From NCBI GenBank assembly GCA_052388135.1, contig JBQTIM010000098.1:1-12887 (forward strand): a stretch of DNA of 12,887 nt, given 5' to 3'. Source of the stretch: JBQTIM01 sp052388135. GTDB taxonomy: Bacteria; Elusimicrobiota; Elusimicrobia; FEN-1173. A model generated the notes under the pieces. It was not told the origin of the DNA, did not search any database, and saw only the letters and a program-made list of their open reading frames with translations. The position numbers and the translations under genes were made by a program. Of the stretch, positions 1-6,632 are shown piece after piece (position 1 is the stretch's first letter; every line of letters begins with the position of its first letter).

Positions 1-7
1 GGCGTAA

Positions 8-30
8 ACCACGCCCCGGCCCCGCGTGGT
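8..30 (+). other. Short GC-rich inverted repeat at the window edge
   Basis: ACCACGC (8–14) and GCGTGGT (24–30) form a perfect 7-bp stem around a 9-base loop. No T-run follows, so it is not an obvious terminator. It lies just before the damaged start of the PHP gene and may be chance in GC-rich DNA. Confidence 0.35.
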
Positions 31-46
31 GGTTCAAAAGTAAAAA

Positions 47-748
47 ATGGGCTGTTCCAACAACAACCCCGCCGCCTCCGCGGGGGCCCACCCGGTGGCG
101 GCCTGGGCGGCGCCCGCCCGCGCCAAAGGCTGGGAATGGTTCGTGTCGGCGGACCATTCGCCCTCCCTCAAGGTGGCCCGCGGCCTGGAGCCGGCGCGCC
201 TGCTTCAAAAAATGGAGCGCGTGAAGGCGCTCAACGCGAAGCGCGACGGGTTCCGCCTCCTATGCGGCTCGGAGGTGGACATTCTGGAGGAGGGGCGGCT
301 GGACTACCCCGACGAAATTTTGGCGAAGCTCGATGTGGTGGTGGGCTCCGTGCACAGCGGCTTCAAGCAGCCGCGGGAGCGCATTACGGGCCGCATCACC
401 CGCGCCATGGAAAACCCGCACCTCGATTGCGTGGGCCACCTGACGGGCCGCCTGCTCAACCGCCGGGACGCCTACGAGGTGGACGTGGACGCCGTCCTGG
501 CCGCCGCGGCCCGCACGGGCACGGCGCTGGAGATCAACGGCCAGCCCGACCGCCAGGACATCAACGACGCCCAGGCTTTGGAGGCGCGGCGGCGCGGCGT
601 CATGCTGGCCGCCAACACCGACGCCCACTCCACCGCCGAACTGGGCTACATGTCCAACGCCGTCACAGTGGCGCGCCGGGCCTGGCTGGCCAAGGATGAT
701 ATTTTGAACACCAAGTCGTGGAAGGAACTTTCGCAGTGGCTGAAATAG
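47..748 (+). CDS. polX: PolX-type PHP-domain phosphoesterase, 5' part damaged or missing
   Basis: This is the C-terminal PHP (metal-dependent phosphoesterase) module of family X DNA polymerase, a repair polymerase. Metal-ligand motifs, numbered from the ATG at 47, are DH at 36–37, GSEVDI with E76, SVHS with H103, GH at 130–131 and NTDAHS with D192 and H194. The tail matches the PolX end (ARRAWL, DILNT, ELSQWLK). The polymerase domain is absent, and the first PHP motif, normally HxHT followed by SDG, reads NNNPAASAG, so the HxH pair and the Asp are missing. Frame 1 is open from base 1 and reads GLF at 49–57, the residues that often precede HxHT in PolX. A +1 shift between about 58 and 95 would join the two frames. 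The gene may therefore be a frameshifted or misassembled polX entering from outside the window. The ATG at 47 has no Shine-Dalgarno (SD) sequence and is doubtful. The PHP identity is sure; intactness is not. Confidence 0.72.
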   Translation: MGCSNNNPAASAGAHPVAAWAAPARAKGWEWFVSADHSPSLKVARGLEPARLLQKMERVKALNAKRDGFRLLCGSEVDILEEGRLDYPDEILAKLDVVVGSVHSGFKQPRERITGRITRAMENPHLDCVGHLTGRLLNRRDAYEVDVDAVLAAAARTGTALEINGQPDRQDINDAQALEARRRGVMLAANTDAHSTAELGYMSNAVTVARRAWLAKDDILNTKSWKELSQWLK

Positions 749-1152
749 GCGACTCCACCGGCGCCGCGGCCGGCCGCAAGAAGGACGACCCGCAGACGGC
801 GGCGGTACTGTCGGCGCTGCTGTGGCCCGGCGCGGGACAAATTTACAACGGGGAAAAAACCAAGGGAGGCCTTATGGCCGCCGCCATGCTGGCCCTGACG
901 ATCTGGCTGTTGGCGGGAGCGGAGCGCGCCATCCGCGTCAGGCTCCCCTCGGACCTGGCCGAACTCACCTTTTCCGGCTCTCTGGCGATCCTGCTGGACG
1001 CCCTGCGGGCCAACCTGACGGCCTTCATCGCCATCAACCTCGCGGCGACGGCCCTTTGGGCCTACGCCGTCGCCGACGCTTATTTCGCGGCCCGCCGAAG
1101 GATGACCGCCGGGCCCGCCCGGCCCCCCGGCGGGCTATCGGAAGCGCCCTAA
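736..1152 (+). CDS. Small integral membrane protein, TM2/DUF5683-like
   Basis: This is a 138-residue protein of unknown precise role. After a short polar N-terminus with RKKDD (14–18) comes a hydrophobic stretch VLSALLWPGAGQIYNG (24–39) followed by KTKGG. PGxGQxYNG plus KG is the signature of small TM2- and DUF5683-type membrane proteins. Two further hydrophobic segments follow (about 46–61 and about 91–118), then a basic end (RRRM) and a Pro/Gly-rich tail, so a multi-pass inner-membrane protein is likely. I chose the GTG at 736 because AAGGA (722–726) lies 9 bases upstream; a GTG at 718 would add six residues. The start overlaps the polX 3' end by 13 bases, suggesting translational coupling. 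Family assignment is by motif only. Confidence 0.7.
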   Translation: MAEIGDSTGAAAGRKKDDPQTAAVLSALLWPGAGQIYNGEKTKGGLMAAAMLALTIWLLAGAERAIRVRLPSDLAELTFSGSLAILLDALRANLTAFIAINLAATALWAYAVADAYFAARRRMTAGPARPPGGLSEAP

Positions 1153-1218
1153 AGTTGTTAATATTCTAAATATTGTGAATCGGCGGCCGACCCGGCCGGA
1201 CCCAGGAGGGCGGAAGCG
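1153..1218 (+). promoter_or_regulatory. AT-rich spacer with repeated AATATT palindromes; possible promoter or operator
   Basis: This 66-base gap holds the most AT-rich patch in the first part of the window. AATATT occurs at 1160–1165 and again at 1169–1174, separated by CTA; each copy is its own palindrome. TAATAT at 1159–1164 resembles a -10 box, but I find no good -35 at the right distance. The patch precedes a RAM-domain gene with a strong SD (AGGAGG, 1204–1209), so a promoter or operator for the downstream genes is plausible but unproven. Confidence 0.3.
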
Positions 1219-1452
1219 ATGGTGACAGGACTGGTTTTGGTGCGGCTGAACCCCGGCCGCGAGAAGGTGACTTTGAAATCCATCAAGGAAATCAAGGGAG
1301 TGGCCCACGTCTCGGCGGTCTACGGCCGCTGGGATTTGGTGGTGGACATCGAGGCCGAAGACCTTCACCACATGACCAACGTGGTGGTGGAGAAGCTCCG
1401 CGCCACCCCGGGCGTCTGCTCCACGGAAACACTCGTCACGACGGCCATATAA
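1219..1452 (+). CDS. Stand-alone Lrp/AsnC ligand-binding (RAM) domain protein
   Basis: This 77-residue protein consists only of the RAM (Lrp/AsnC C-terminal effector-binding) domain and has no helix-turn-helix. The β-α-β-β-α-β pattern is visible: VTGLVLVRLNPG, a helix-like KVTLKSIKEIKGV, then VAHVSAVYGRWDLVVDIEAED, where the turn YGRWDLVV matches the G-x-(Y/W)-D core of the family, and the end VCSTETLVTT matches the last strand. Single-domain RAM proteins form dimers or ring oligomers that sense amino acids and may partner with full-length Lrp proteins. The target here is unknown. The start is supported by AGGAGG at 1204–1209, 9 bases upstream. The M16 genes follow after 57 bases, so a link to peptide or amino-acid status is possible but inferred. 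Confidence 0.88.
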   Translation: MVTGLVLVRLNPGREKVTLKSIKEIKGVAHVSAVYGRWDLVVDIEAEDLHHMTNVVVEKLRATPGVCSTETLVTTAI

Positions 1453-1509
1453 TCCGCTCCCCGCGATGGCCCATGGCCGACTCTCATTCCAACGGATCGC
1501 CGGCTCCTG

Positions 1510-2856
1510 ATGCCGCCCCGCCGCACGAAAATCGCGGAATGCCTTCTCCTCGCCCTCATGCCCCTCCTCGCTCCCGTTAAGTCCAAGGCCGCGCCCCTGT
1601 CCAAGCTGCCCAATGGCCTCCGCTACGTGGTCGTGGAAGATCACGCCTCCCCGGTGGTCTCCATGCAGATTTGGGTCCGCTGCGGCGGCGTCAACGAAGA
1701 CGACAAATCGGCCGGCGTCTCCCATTTCCTGGAGCACATGCTCTTCAAGGGCACCGAACGCCTCACCGCCGGGGAAATCGCCCGCGTGGTCGAGAAGCGC
1801 GGCGGCTCCATCAACGCCGCCACGGGCGCGGAAACGACCCACTATTACATCGATGTGCCGTCGGAGCATTTCGCCGAGGCGTTCCAGGTGCTGGCCGACT
1901 CCGTGCTGAATCCCTCGTTTCCGTCCCAGGAGCTGGAGAAGGAACGGCTGGTGATTTTGGAGGAGATCAAGCGGCGCAACGATAACCCCCAGTCCGACCT
2001 TTGGGACACGTTCCTGGAAACCATCTACCGCCACACCGCCTACCGGCGCCAGGTCATCGGCAGCGCGGAGACGATCCGCGCCATGCCGCGCGAGACGCTG
2101 ATCCGCCAGCACAAACTTTTTTACGTTCCGGGAAACATGGTCGTCGTGGTGGCGGGCGACGTGAAGGCTTCCGACGCGCGCCGGCGCATCAAGCAGGCTT
2201 TCGGCGGCCTGCCGAAATCCGATCCGCCGCCTTTCCCGCCCTTGATCGAGCCCCGCGCCGAACGCGGCGTCGTGCGTTCCATCACCCGCCCGGCCCAACA
2301 GGCCCACGTGGCCCTGGGCTTCGTCGGCCCTTCCCTGGACGATCCGCGGCAGGTGGCCATGGACGTTTTGGCCACCGTCCTGGGCGGCGGGAACAGCTCG
2401 CGGCTTTACCAGACTCTGCGGGAGCAGAAGCGGTCCGTCTGGAACGTGGGCTCCAGCTTCATCACGCACCACGGCTCCGGCGTGCTGGGCATCTGGGCCG
2501 AATGCCCTCCGGAGAAAGCCCGCTCCCTCCCCAACGACCTCTACCTCCTCTTGCTCGACGCCGACAGCAACGGCTTTAAGCCCGACGAGTTGGCCCGCGC
2601 CAAGGCCCAGCTCCGCAGCTCCTGGCTTTTCTCCCAGGAAACCTATCACGGGCAGGCGTCCCAATGGGGCTTCTACACCGTTTTGGACCGGCCGAACATG
2701 ATCAAGGATTACATCCGGATGCTGAACCGGGTGACCTTGGCGGACATTAAAGACCTTCTGCGGTTTTACTTCGGCGGCCGCCAGCTTTCCGGCGTCATCC
2801 TCAAGCCGACCGCCGCCTCCGGCTCCGGGGATCCCGGCGCCGACCGGGAGCCATGA
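1510..2856 (+). CDS. M16 family zinc metallopeptidase, catalytic subunit
   Basis: This exported M16B (processing-peptidase-like) protease has 448 residues. The N-terminus RRTK followed by a hydrophobic run (about 8–23) and SKA-A (25–28) looks like a type I signal peptide. The inverted zinc motif HxxEH is intact at 72–76 (HFLEH), and the third metal ligand lies in LEEI at E151/E152 after KERLV, at the family's usual spacing. The C-terminal domain contains GGGNSSRLYQTLREQ (motif GxSSRLxxxLR) and the NVGSSF strand. Enzymes of this type degrade or trim peptides in the periplasm. The next gene encodes an M16 protein without the zinc motif and starts at ATGA within this gene's stop, so a heterodimer of active and inactive chains is likely. 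The ATG at 1510 has only a weak SD, but the signal peptide fits it well. Family assignment is firm; the substrate is unknown. Confidence 0.95.
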   Translation: MPPRRTKIAECLLLALMPLLAPVKSKAAPLSKLPNGLRYVVVEDHASPVVSMQIWVRCGGVNEDDKSAGVSHFLEHMLFKGTERLTAGEIARVVEKRGGSINAATGAETTHYYIDVPSEHFAEAFQVLADSVLNPSFPSQELEKERLVILEEIKRRNDNPQSDLWDTFLETIYRHTAYRRQVIGSAETIRAMPRETLIRQHKLFYVPGNMVVVVAGDVKASDARRRIKQAFGGLPKSDPPPFPPLIEPRAERGVVRSITRPAQQAHVALGFVGPSLDDPRQVAMDVLATVLGGGNSSRLYQTLREQKRSVWNVGSSFITHHGSGVLGIWAECPPEKARSLPNDLYLLLLDADSNGFKPDELARAKAQLRSSWLFSQETYHGQASQWGFYTVLDRPNMIKDYIRMLNRVTLADIKDLLRFYFGGRQLSGVILKPTAASGSGDPGADREP

Positions 2857-4148
2857 GGCCCCGCCTCCTGGCCGCCCTCGCCATGACGCCCTTGCTCGCC
2901 AAACCCGCCGCCGCCGACCAGGCCATCCACCGCGAGACGCTGCCCAACGGCCTGCTCTGGATCCACCGCGCGGTGCGGCACAACGCCATCGCGGCGTTCC
3001 ACCTTTATTTCCCCGGCGGCTGCGCCCAGGAGCCCGATGACAAGGCCGGCCTCACGGCCCTCATGTCCTCCGTCATGTTCAAGGGCACGGCGAACCGCAG
3101 CGCCCTCCGCATCGCCCAAGAGGCCGAAACCCTGGGCGCCTCGCTGGACGCCGGCAGCGAGGAAGATTTCTGGGAGCTGGACGGCCAGTCCACCGTGGAC
3201 AAGTTCGCTCCCCTGCTGGACATCGTGCGCGACGTCCTCCTCACCCCCACGTTTCCGGCCGAGGAATTCCAGAAGGAGAAGGAGGCGCACCTCAACGCCA
3301 TCCGCTCCAAGAAGGAGCGCATCTTCAGCGTCGCCTTCGAACGCTTTCAAACCGAGATGTTCGGCCGCCACACCTACGGCCGGCCCACCGAAGGGACGGA
3401 GGCCAGCGTCTCCCGCCTCACGCGGGAAGACCTGCTCCGCTGGCACAAACTCCGCGCCGTGCCCCGGGGCGCCGTTCTGGTCACCGCCGGCAACGTTCCT
3501 TTGAAGCGGATGCGGGCGCTGGTGGAGAAAACCTTCGGCGATTGGTCGGGCGAGGCCGAGGGAAGGGCGGCGGCGCCGCCCGGCTACCCCGGCCGGCCCC
3601 GGGCGGTGGAGGAAAAACATCCCTTCGAGCAGTCCTACCTCATGATGGGCTGGCCCGCGCCGCCGGTGGGCGGCAAAGCCTACGCCGCCGTCAAGGTGCT
3701 GAACGCATTGCTGGGCAGCGGCATGGGTTCGCCCCTGTTTCAAGTGGTGCGCGAAGAGGAAGGGCTGGCTTACGAAGTTTCCTCGTTTTACCCCTCGCGC
3801 CGCCTGGGCAGCGCCTTCGTCGTCTACGCCGGCACCGATCCCAAGAATTTGGACAAGGCGCAAAGGAAGATCGAGGCCATGATCGCCGATTTCCTCAAGA
3901 AGCCGCTCCCCTCGAAGGATCTGGAGGACGCCAAGCAATACGTCCGCGGCCACTACATGATGGACCACCAGACCAACCGCAGCCTGGCGCGCTACCTCGG
4001 CTGGTGGGAAATTCTCGGCGTGGGCCACGGCTACGACGAAACTTACATGAGGGACGTGGACGCGCTCACCGCGGACGACGTGCAGGGCGCGGCCCGGGAG
4101 CTTCTCCAAAAGCCTTCCGCCGTTGTCAAAATCATTTCCAACAAATAG
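2853..4148 (+). CDS. M16 family peptidase homologue lacking zinc ligands, partner subunit
   Basis: This 431-residue M16 protein has a signal peptide (basic MRPR, hydrophobic run, AKPAAA before D22). The segment aligned with the HFLEH motif reads ALMSS (69–73), so A69, S72 and S73 replace the His, Glu and His. The surrounding GL.. and MFKGT are conserved, so the loss is specific to the catalytic residues. The rest of the fold is present: KEKEAHLNAI, the GSGMGSPLFQVVREEEGLAYEVSS glycine-rich region, and NRSLARYLG near the end, where an Arg/Tyr pair may help substrate binding, as described for inactive M16 domains. It starts within the previous stop codon (ATGA), implying coupled equimolar synthesis. 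It is best read as the non-catalytic half of a heterodimer, as in mitochondrial processing peptidase and bacterial paired M16B proteins. Confidence 0.93.
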   Translation: MRPRLLAALAMTPLLAKPAAADQAIHRETLPNGLLWIHRAVRHNAIAAFHLYFPGGCAQEPDDKAGLTALMSSVMFKGTANRSALRIAQEAETLGASLDAGSEEDFWELDGQSTVDKFAPLLDIVRDVLLTPTFPAEEFQKEKEAHLNAIRSKKERIFSVAFERFQTEMFGRHTYGRPTEGTEASVSRLTREDLLRWHKLRAVPRGAVLVTAGNVPLKRMRALVEKTFGDWSGEAEGRAAAPPGYPGRPRAVEEKHPFEQSYLMMGWPAPPVGGKAYAAVKVLNALLGSGMGSPLFQVVREEEGLAYEVSSFYPSRRLGSAFVVYAGTDPKNLDKAQRKIEAMIADFLKKPLPSKDLEDAKQYVRGHYMMDHQTNRSLARYLGWWEILGVGHGYDETYMRDVDALTADDVQGAARELLQKPSAVVKIISNK

Positions 4149-5808
4149 TTCGGCCGCGCTCCCGGCCGCCGGAGGGACAGCCTCCGCGTCGCGGCGCGCC
4201 TGGAAATCGGCGGCCGCCGCGCTTCTCCTGCTGTCCGCCTGCCGCACGGACGACGCCGCCCGCTACGACGAGCCCTCCGGGGATTCGTCCCCCGCTTTCG
4301 GCGACGCCTACGTGGACGCCTCCATCGGCGACGCTTCCTACCTGAACCCCGTCCTCGCCTCGGACTCCGCCTCCAACGACATCAACGGCCACGTCTTCAA
4401 CGGCTTGGTGAAGTACGACAAGGACCTCCGCCTCGTGGGGGACCTGGCCGAATCCTGGGAGGTGAAATCGGCGGGCCGGGAAATCGTTTTCCGCCTGCGC
4501 CGCGGCGTCCGCTGGCACGACGGAAAGCCTTTCACCGCCGAGGATGCGGAGTTCACGTATCGCCGCCTCGTGGATCCCAAGGTGAAAACCCCCTCCGGCG
4601 CCGACTATCTCATGGTCGAAAAGGCCGAGGCCGTGGACCCGCACACCTTCCGCGTGGTTTACAAGGAACCTTTCGCGCCGGCCCTGGAGTCCTGGGGCAT
4701 GGGCGTCATCCCCAAGCACGTTTTCGAGGAGGGGGATTTCAACACCCATCCCGCGAACCGCCGCCCCGTCGGGACGGGCCCTTACCGTTTCGTCGAATGG
4801 AAGACCGACGAGAAGATCGTCCTCGCCGCCAATCCCGACTATTTCGAAGGCCGGCCCCTCATCGCGCGCTACATCTACCGCGTCATCCCCGACAGCGCCG
4901 TGCAATTCCTGGAGCTCCGCCGGCAAAGCGTGGACTCCATGGGCCTCACGCCGGACCAATACAAGGCCTACCCCGCCTTCTTCCGGCACTACAACAAGTT
5001 CCGTTATCCCGCCTTCAGCTACACCTACATGGCGCTGAACCTGGACAACCCTCTCTTCGCGGACCGCCGCGTGCGGCTGGCCCTGGCCCACGCTCTGGAC
5101 AAGCGGGAGATCATCCAGGGCGTCCTCCTGGGATTCGGAAAGCCGGCCACGGGCCCCTTCCCGCCCAACTCCTGGGCGTTCAACGAAGACGTGGAGGACA
5201 TCCCCCACGATCCGGAGGCCGCCAAAAGGCTGCTGGCCGAATCGGGCTGGCGGGATTCCGACGGCGACGGCTGGCTCGACAAGGGCGGCCGCCGCTTCGA
5301 GTTCACCTTGCTCACGAACCAGGGCAACAAGATGCGGGAGCTTTCCTCGGTCATCATCCAAAACCACCTGGCGCGGGCCGGCGTCAAGGTGAACTTGCGG
5401 GTCCTGGAATGGTCTTCGCTCCTGGCCAACTTCGTGGACAAGCGCCGCTTCGACGCCATCGTCCTGGGCTGGAACCTGTCCCGCGACCCGGACCAATACG
5501 TCATTTGGCATTCCAGCCAGCGGGGGGAGAAGCAATACAACTTCGTGGGCTACCACAATCCGGAGGCCGATGAAATTCTCGAGAAAGGCCGGCGCGAATT
5601 CGACGTCGAAAAACGCCGGGTTCTTTACCGCCGGTTTCACGCCCTCCTGGCCCGCGACCTGCCCTATATATTCCTCTATTACCCCGAAGCCCTCCCCGTG
5701 ATCCACAAACGGATCGTCGGTCCCGAGGTGGCTCCCGCCGGGCTGGGCTGGAACTTCCGCGAATGGTTCGTCCCCGCCGCCCGCCACAAGTACCGCCTGG
5801 CCGCGTGA
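4123..5808 (+). CDS. Peptide ABC transporter substrate-binding lipoprotein (SBP_bac_5)
   Basis: This 561-residue protein belongs to the extracellular solute-binding family 5 (DppA/OppA-like). RRAWK (24–28), a hydrophobic run and LSAC (37–40) form a lipoprotein signal, with Cys40 as the lipidated residue. Family landmarks follow: LNPVLASDSASNDINGHVFNGL, LAESWEV, FRLRRGVRWHDGKPFTAEDAEFTY, RPVGTGPYRFVEW and the late FDAIVLGWNLSRDPDQY. A calcium-loop-like DSDGDGWLD lies at 378–386, as in many family members. It overlaps the preceding M16 gene by 26 bases. The only conventional start in frame is TTG at 4123, with no good SD, which gives an unusually long n-region. No permease or ATPase genes adjoin it, so it either uses distant partners or binds peptides released by the M16 pair (inference). 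Family identity is certain; ligand and start are not. Confidence 0.93.
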   Translation: MSKSFPTNSSAALPAAGGTASASRRAWKSAAAALLLLSACRTDDAARYDEPSGDSSPAFGDAYVDASIGDASYLNPVLASDSASNDINGHVFNGLVKYDKDLRLVGDLAESWEVKSAGREIVFRLRRGVRWHDGKPFTAEDAEFTYRRLVDPKVKTPSGADYLMVEKAEAVDPHTFRVVYKEPFAPALESWGMGVIPKHVFEEGDFNTHPANRRPVGTGPYRFVEWKTDEKIVLAANPDYFEGRPLIARYIYRVIPDSAVQFLELRRQSVDSMGLTPDQYKAYPAFFRHYNKFRYPAFSYTYMALNLDNPLFADRRVRLALAHALDKREIIQGVLLGFGKPATGPFPPNSWAFNEDVEDIPHDPEAAKRLLAESGWRDSDGDGWLDKGGRRFEFTLLTNQGNKMRELSSVIIQNHLARAGVKVNLRVLEWSSLLANFVDKRRFDAIVLGWNLSRDPDQYVIWHSSQRGEKQYNFVGYHNPEADEILEKGRREFDVEKRRVLYRRFHALLARDLPYIFLYYPEALPVIHKRIVGPEVAPAGLGWNFREWFVPAARHKYRLAA

Positions 5809-5848
5809 GCGGAATCCGCCCGCGCCTCAAACGCTGAGGTCCGAATCC

Positions 5849-6571
5849 ATGGCCGCGGCCCCGCGCTTCCTCATCGTCGAGAATCCGGCGCAGCTCGGCC
5901 GCCGAGCGGCGGCCATCGTGGGCGCCCTTCTGAAAAAGAAACCCGCCGCCGTGCTCATGATCCCCACGGGGAGCACGCCCCTGCCCATGTACGAGGAGCT
6001 CGTCCGAAAAAAAACCGATTTCAGCCGCGCGCGCGTTTTCCTGCCGGATGAATACGTGGGCGGCCGCGATTACCTGGCCTACATCCGCCGCGTCTTGGTC
6101 CATCGCCTGCCCAAAAGCCGCCGCCCGCTGAGAGTGGACGCGCCCGACGGCCGGGCGAAGAACCTTCGCGCCGAGGCGGCCGCCTATGAAAGAAAAATTC
6201 TCCGTGCCGGCGGCGTGGACTTGGCCGTGTGGGGCCTGGGCCGCAACGGCCACTTCGGCTTCAACGAGCCCGGAACGCCGCCCGGAGCGCGCACGCGGGT
6301 CGTGCGGCTGACGCCTTCCACCCTGCGCGCCAACGCCGACGCCCGGGCCAAGGGCCGCCGCCGCGCCCTCACCGTGGGGCCGGCCACGGCGCGGGACATG
6401 CGCGCGCACCTCCTCCTGGTGAGCGGAGCCCACAAGGCCGCCGCCCTGGCCCGTTTTCGGCGCGGCGATCCGCCTTCCCGCGTTCCCGCGGCGGCCCTCA
6501 AGACCGCCGGCCGCCTCACGGTCATCGCCGACCGCGCCGCCGCCGGACGCCGTCCGAGGGCGCGCGGTTGA
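5849..6571 (+). CDS. nagB: Glucosamine-6-phosphate deaminase
   Basis: NagB converts glucosamine 6-phosphate to fructose 6-phosphate and ammonia, feeding amino sugars into glycolysis. The 240-residue chain has the sugar-phosphate loop PTGSTPLPMYEEL (39–51), the catalytic Asp in LPDEYVG (D67), and GLGRNGHFGFNEPGT with H135 and E140. Asn133 stands where E. coli has Asp, but RNGH(I)GFNEPGT is what I recall for the Bacillus-type NagB, so this is normal variation. TVGPATARDMRAHLLLVSGAHKAAAL is the conserved C-terminal half. The protein is shorter than E. coli NagB (266 residues), mainly after DEYVG, where part of the usual DPNSY lid is missing, so substrate range could differ. GAGGT (5836–5840) lies 8 bases before the ATG. 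The stop overlaps the -35 box of the pgm promoter. Confidence 0.85.
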   Translation: MAAAPRFLIVENPAQLGRRAAAIVGALLKKKPAAVLMIPTGSTPLPMYEELVRKKTDFSRARVFLPDEYVGGRDYLAYIRRVLVHRLPKSRRPLRVDAPDGRAKNLRAEAAAYERKILRAGGVDLAVWGLGRNGHFGFNEPGTPPGARTRVVRLTPSTLRANADARAKGRRRALTVGPATARDMRAHLLLVSGAHKAAALARFRRGDPPSRVPAAALKTAGRLTVIADRAAAGRRPRARG

Positions 6572-6596
6572 CAGCTTATAGCCCTTCTGCTAGCAT
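6568..6596 (+). promoter_or_regulatory. Sigma-70 type promoter for pgm
   Basis: A perfect TTGACA (6568–6573) is followed after 17 bases by TAGCAT (6591–6596), preceded by TGC, which makes an extended -10. The predicted RNA starts near 6603 and leaves about a 30-base leader that includes AGGAGA at 6617–6622. The -35 box contains the nagB stop codon. A very similar promoter lies at 12652–12681. Confidence 0.7.
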
Positions 6597-6632
6597 GAAT
6601 TTTCACCTCATTCCGCAGGAGAACCAACCGTC

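Noticed and set aside
136..699. Plus-strand frame 1 open through the polX region
   Set aside because: Downstream of about 100 it is the out-of-frame shadow of the PHP domain (Arg/Pro/Gly-rich, no motifs). Only its first part (1–57) may be the true upstream polX frame.
5849..6571. nagB as an inactive homologue because Asn replaces the catalytic Asp of the DGH motif
   Set aside because: NGH is the form I recall in Bacillus-type NagB, so the residue is not a sign of inactivation.
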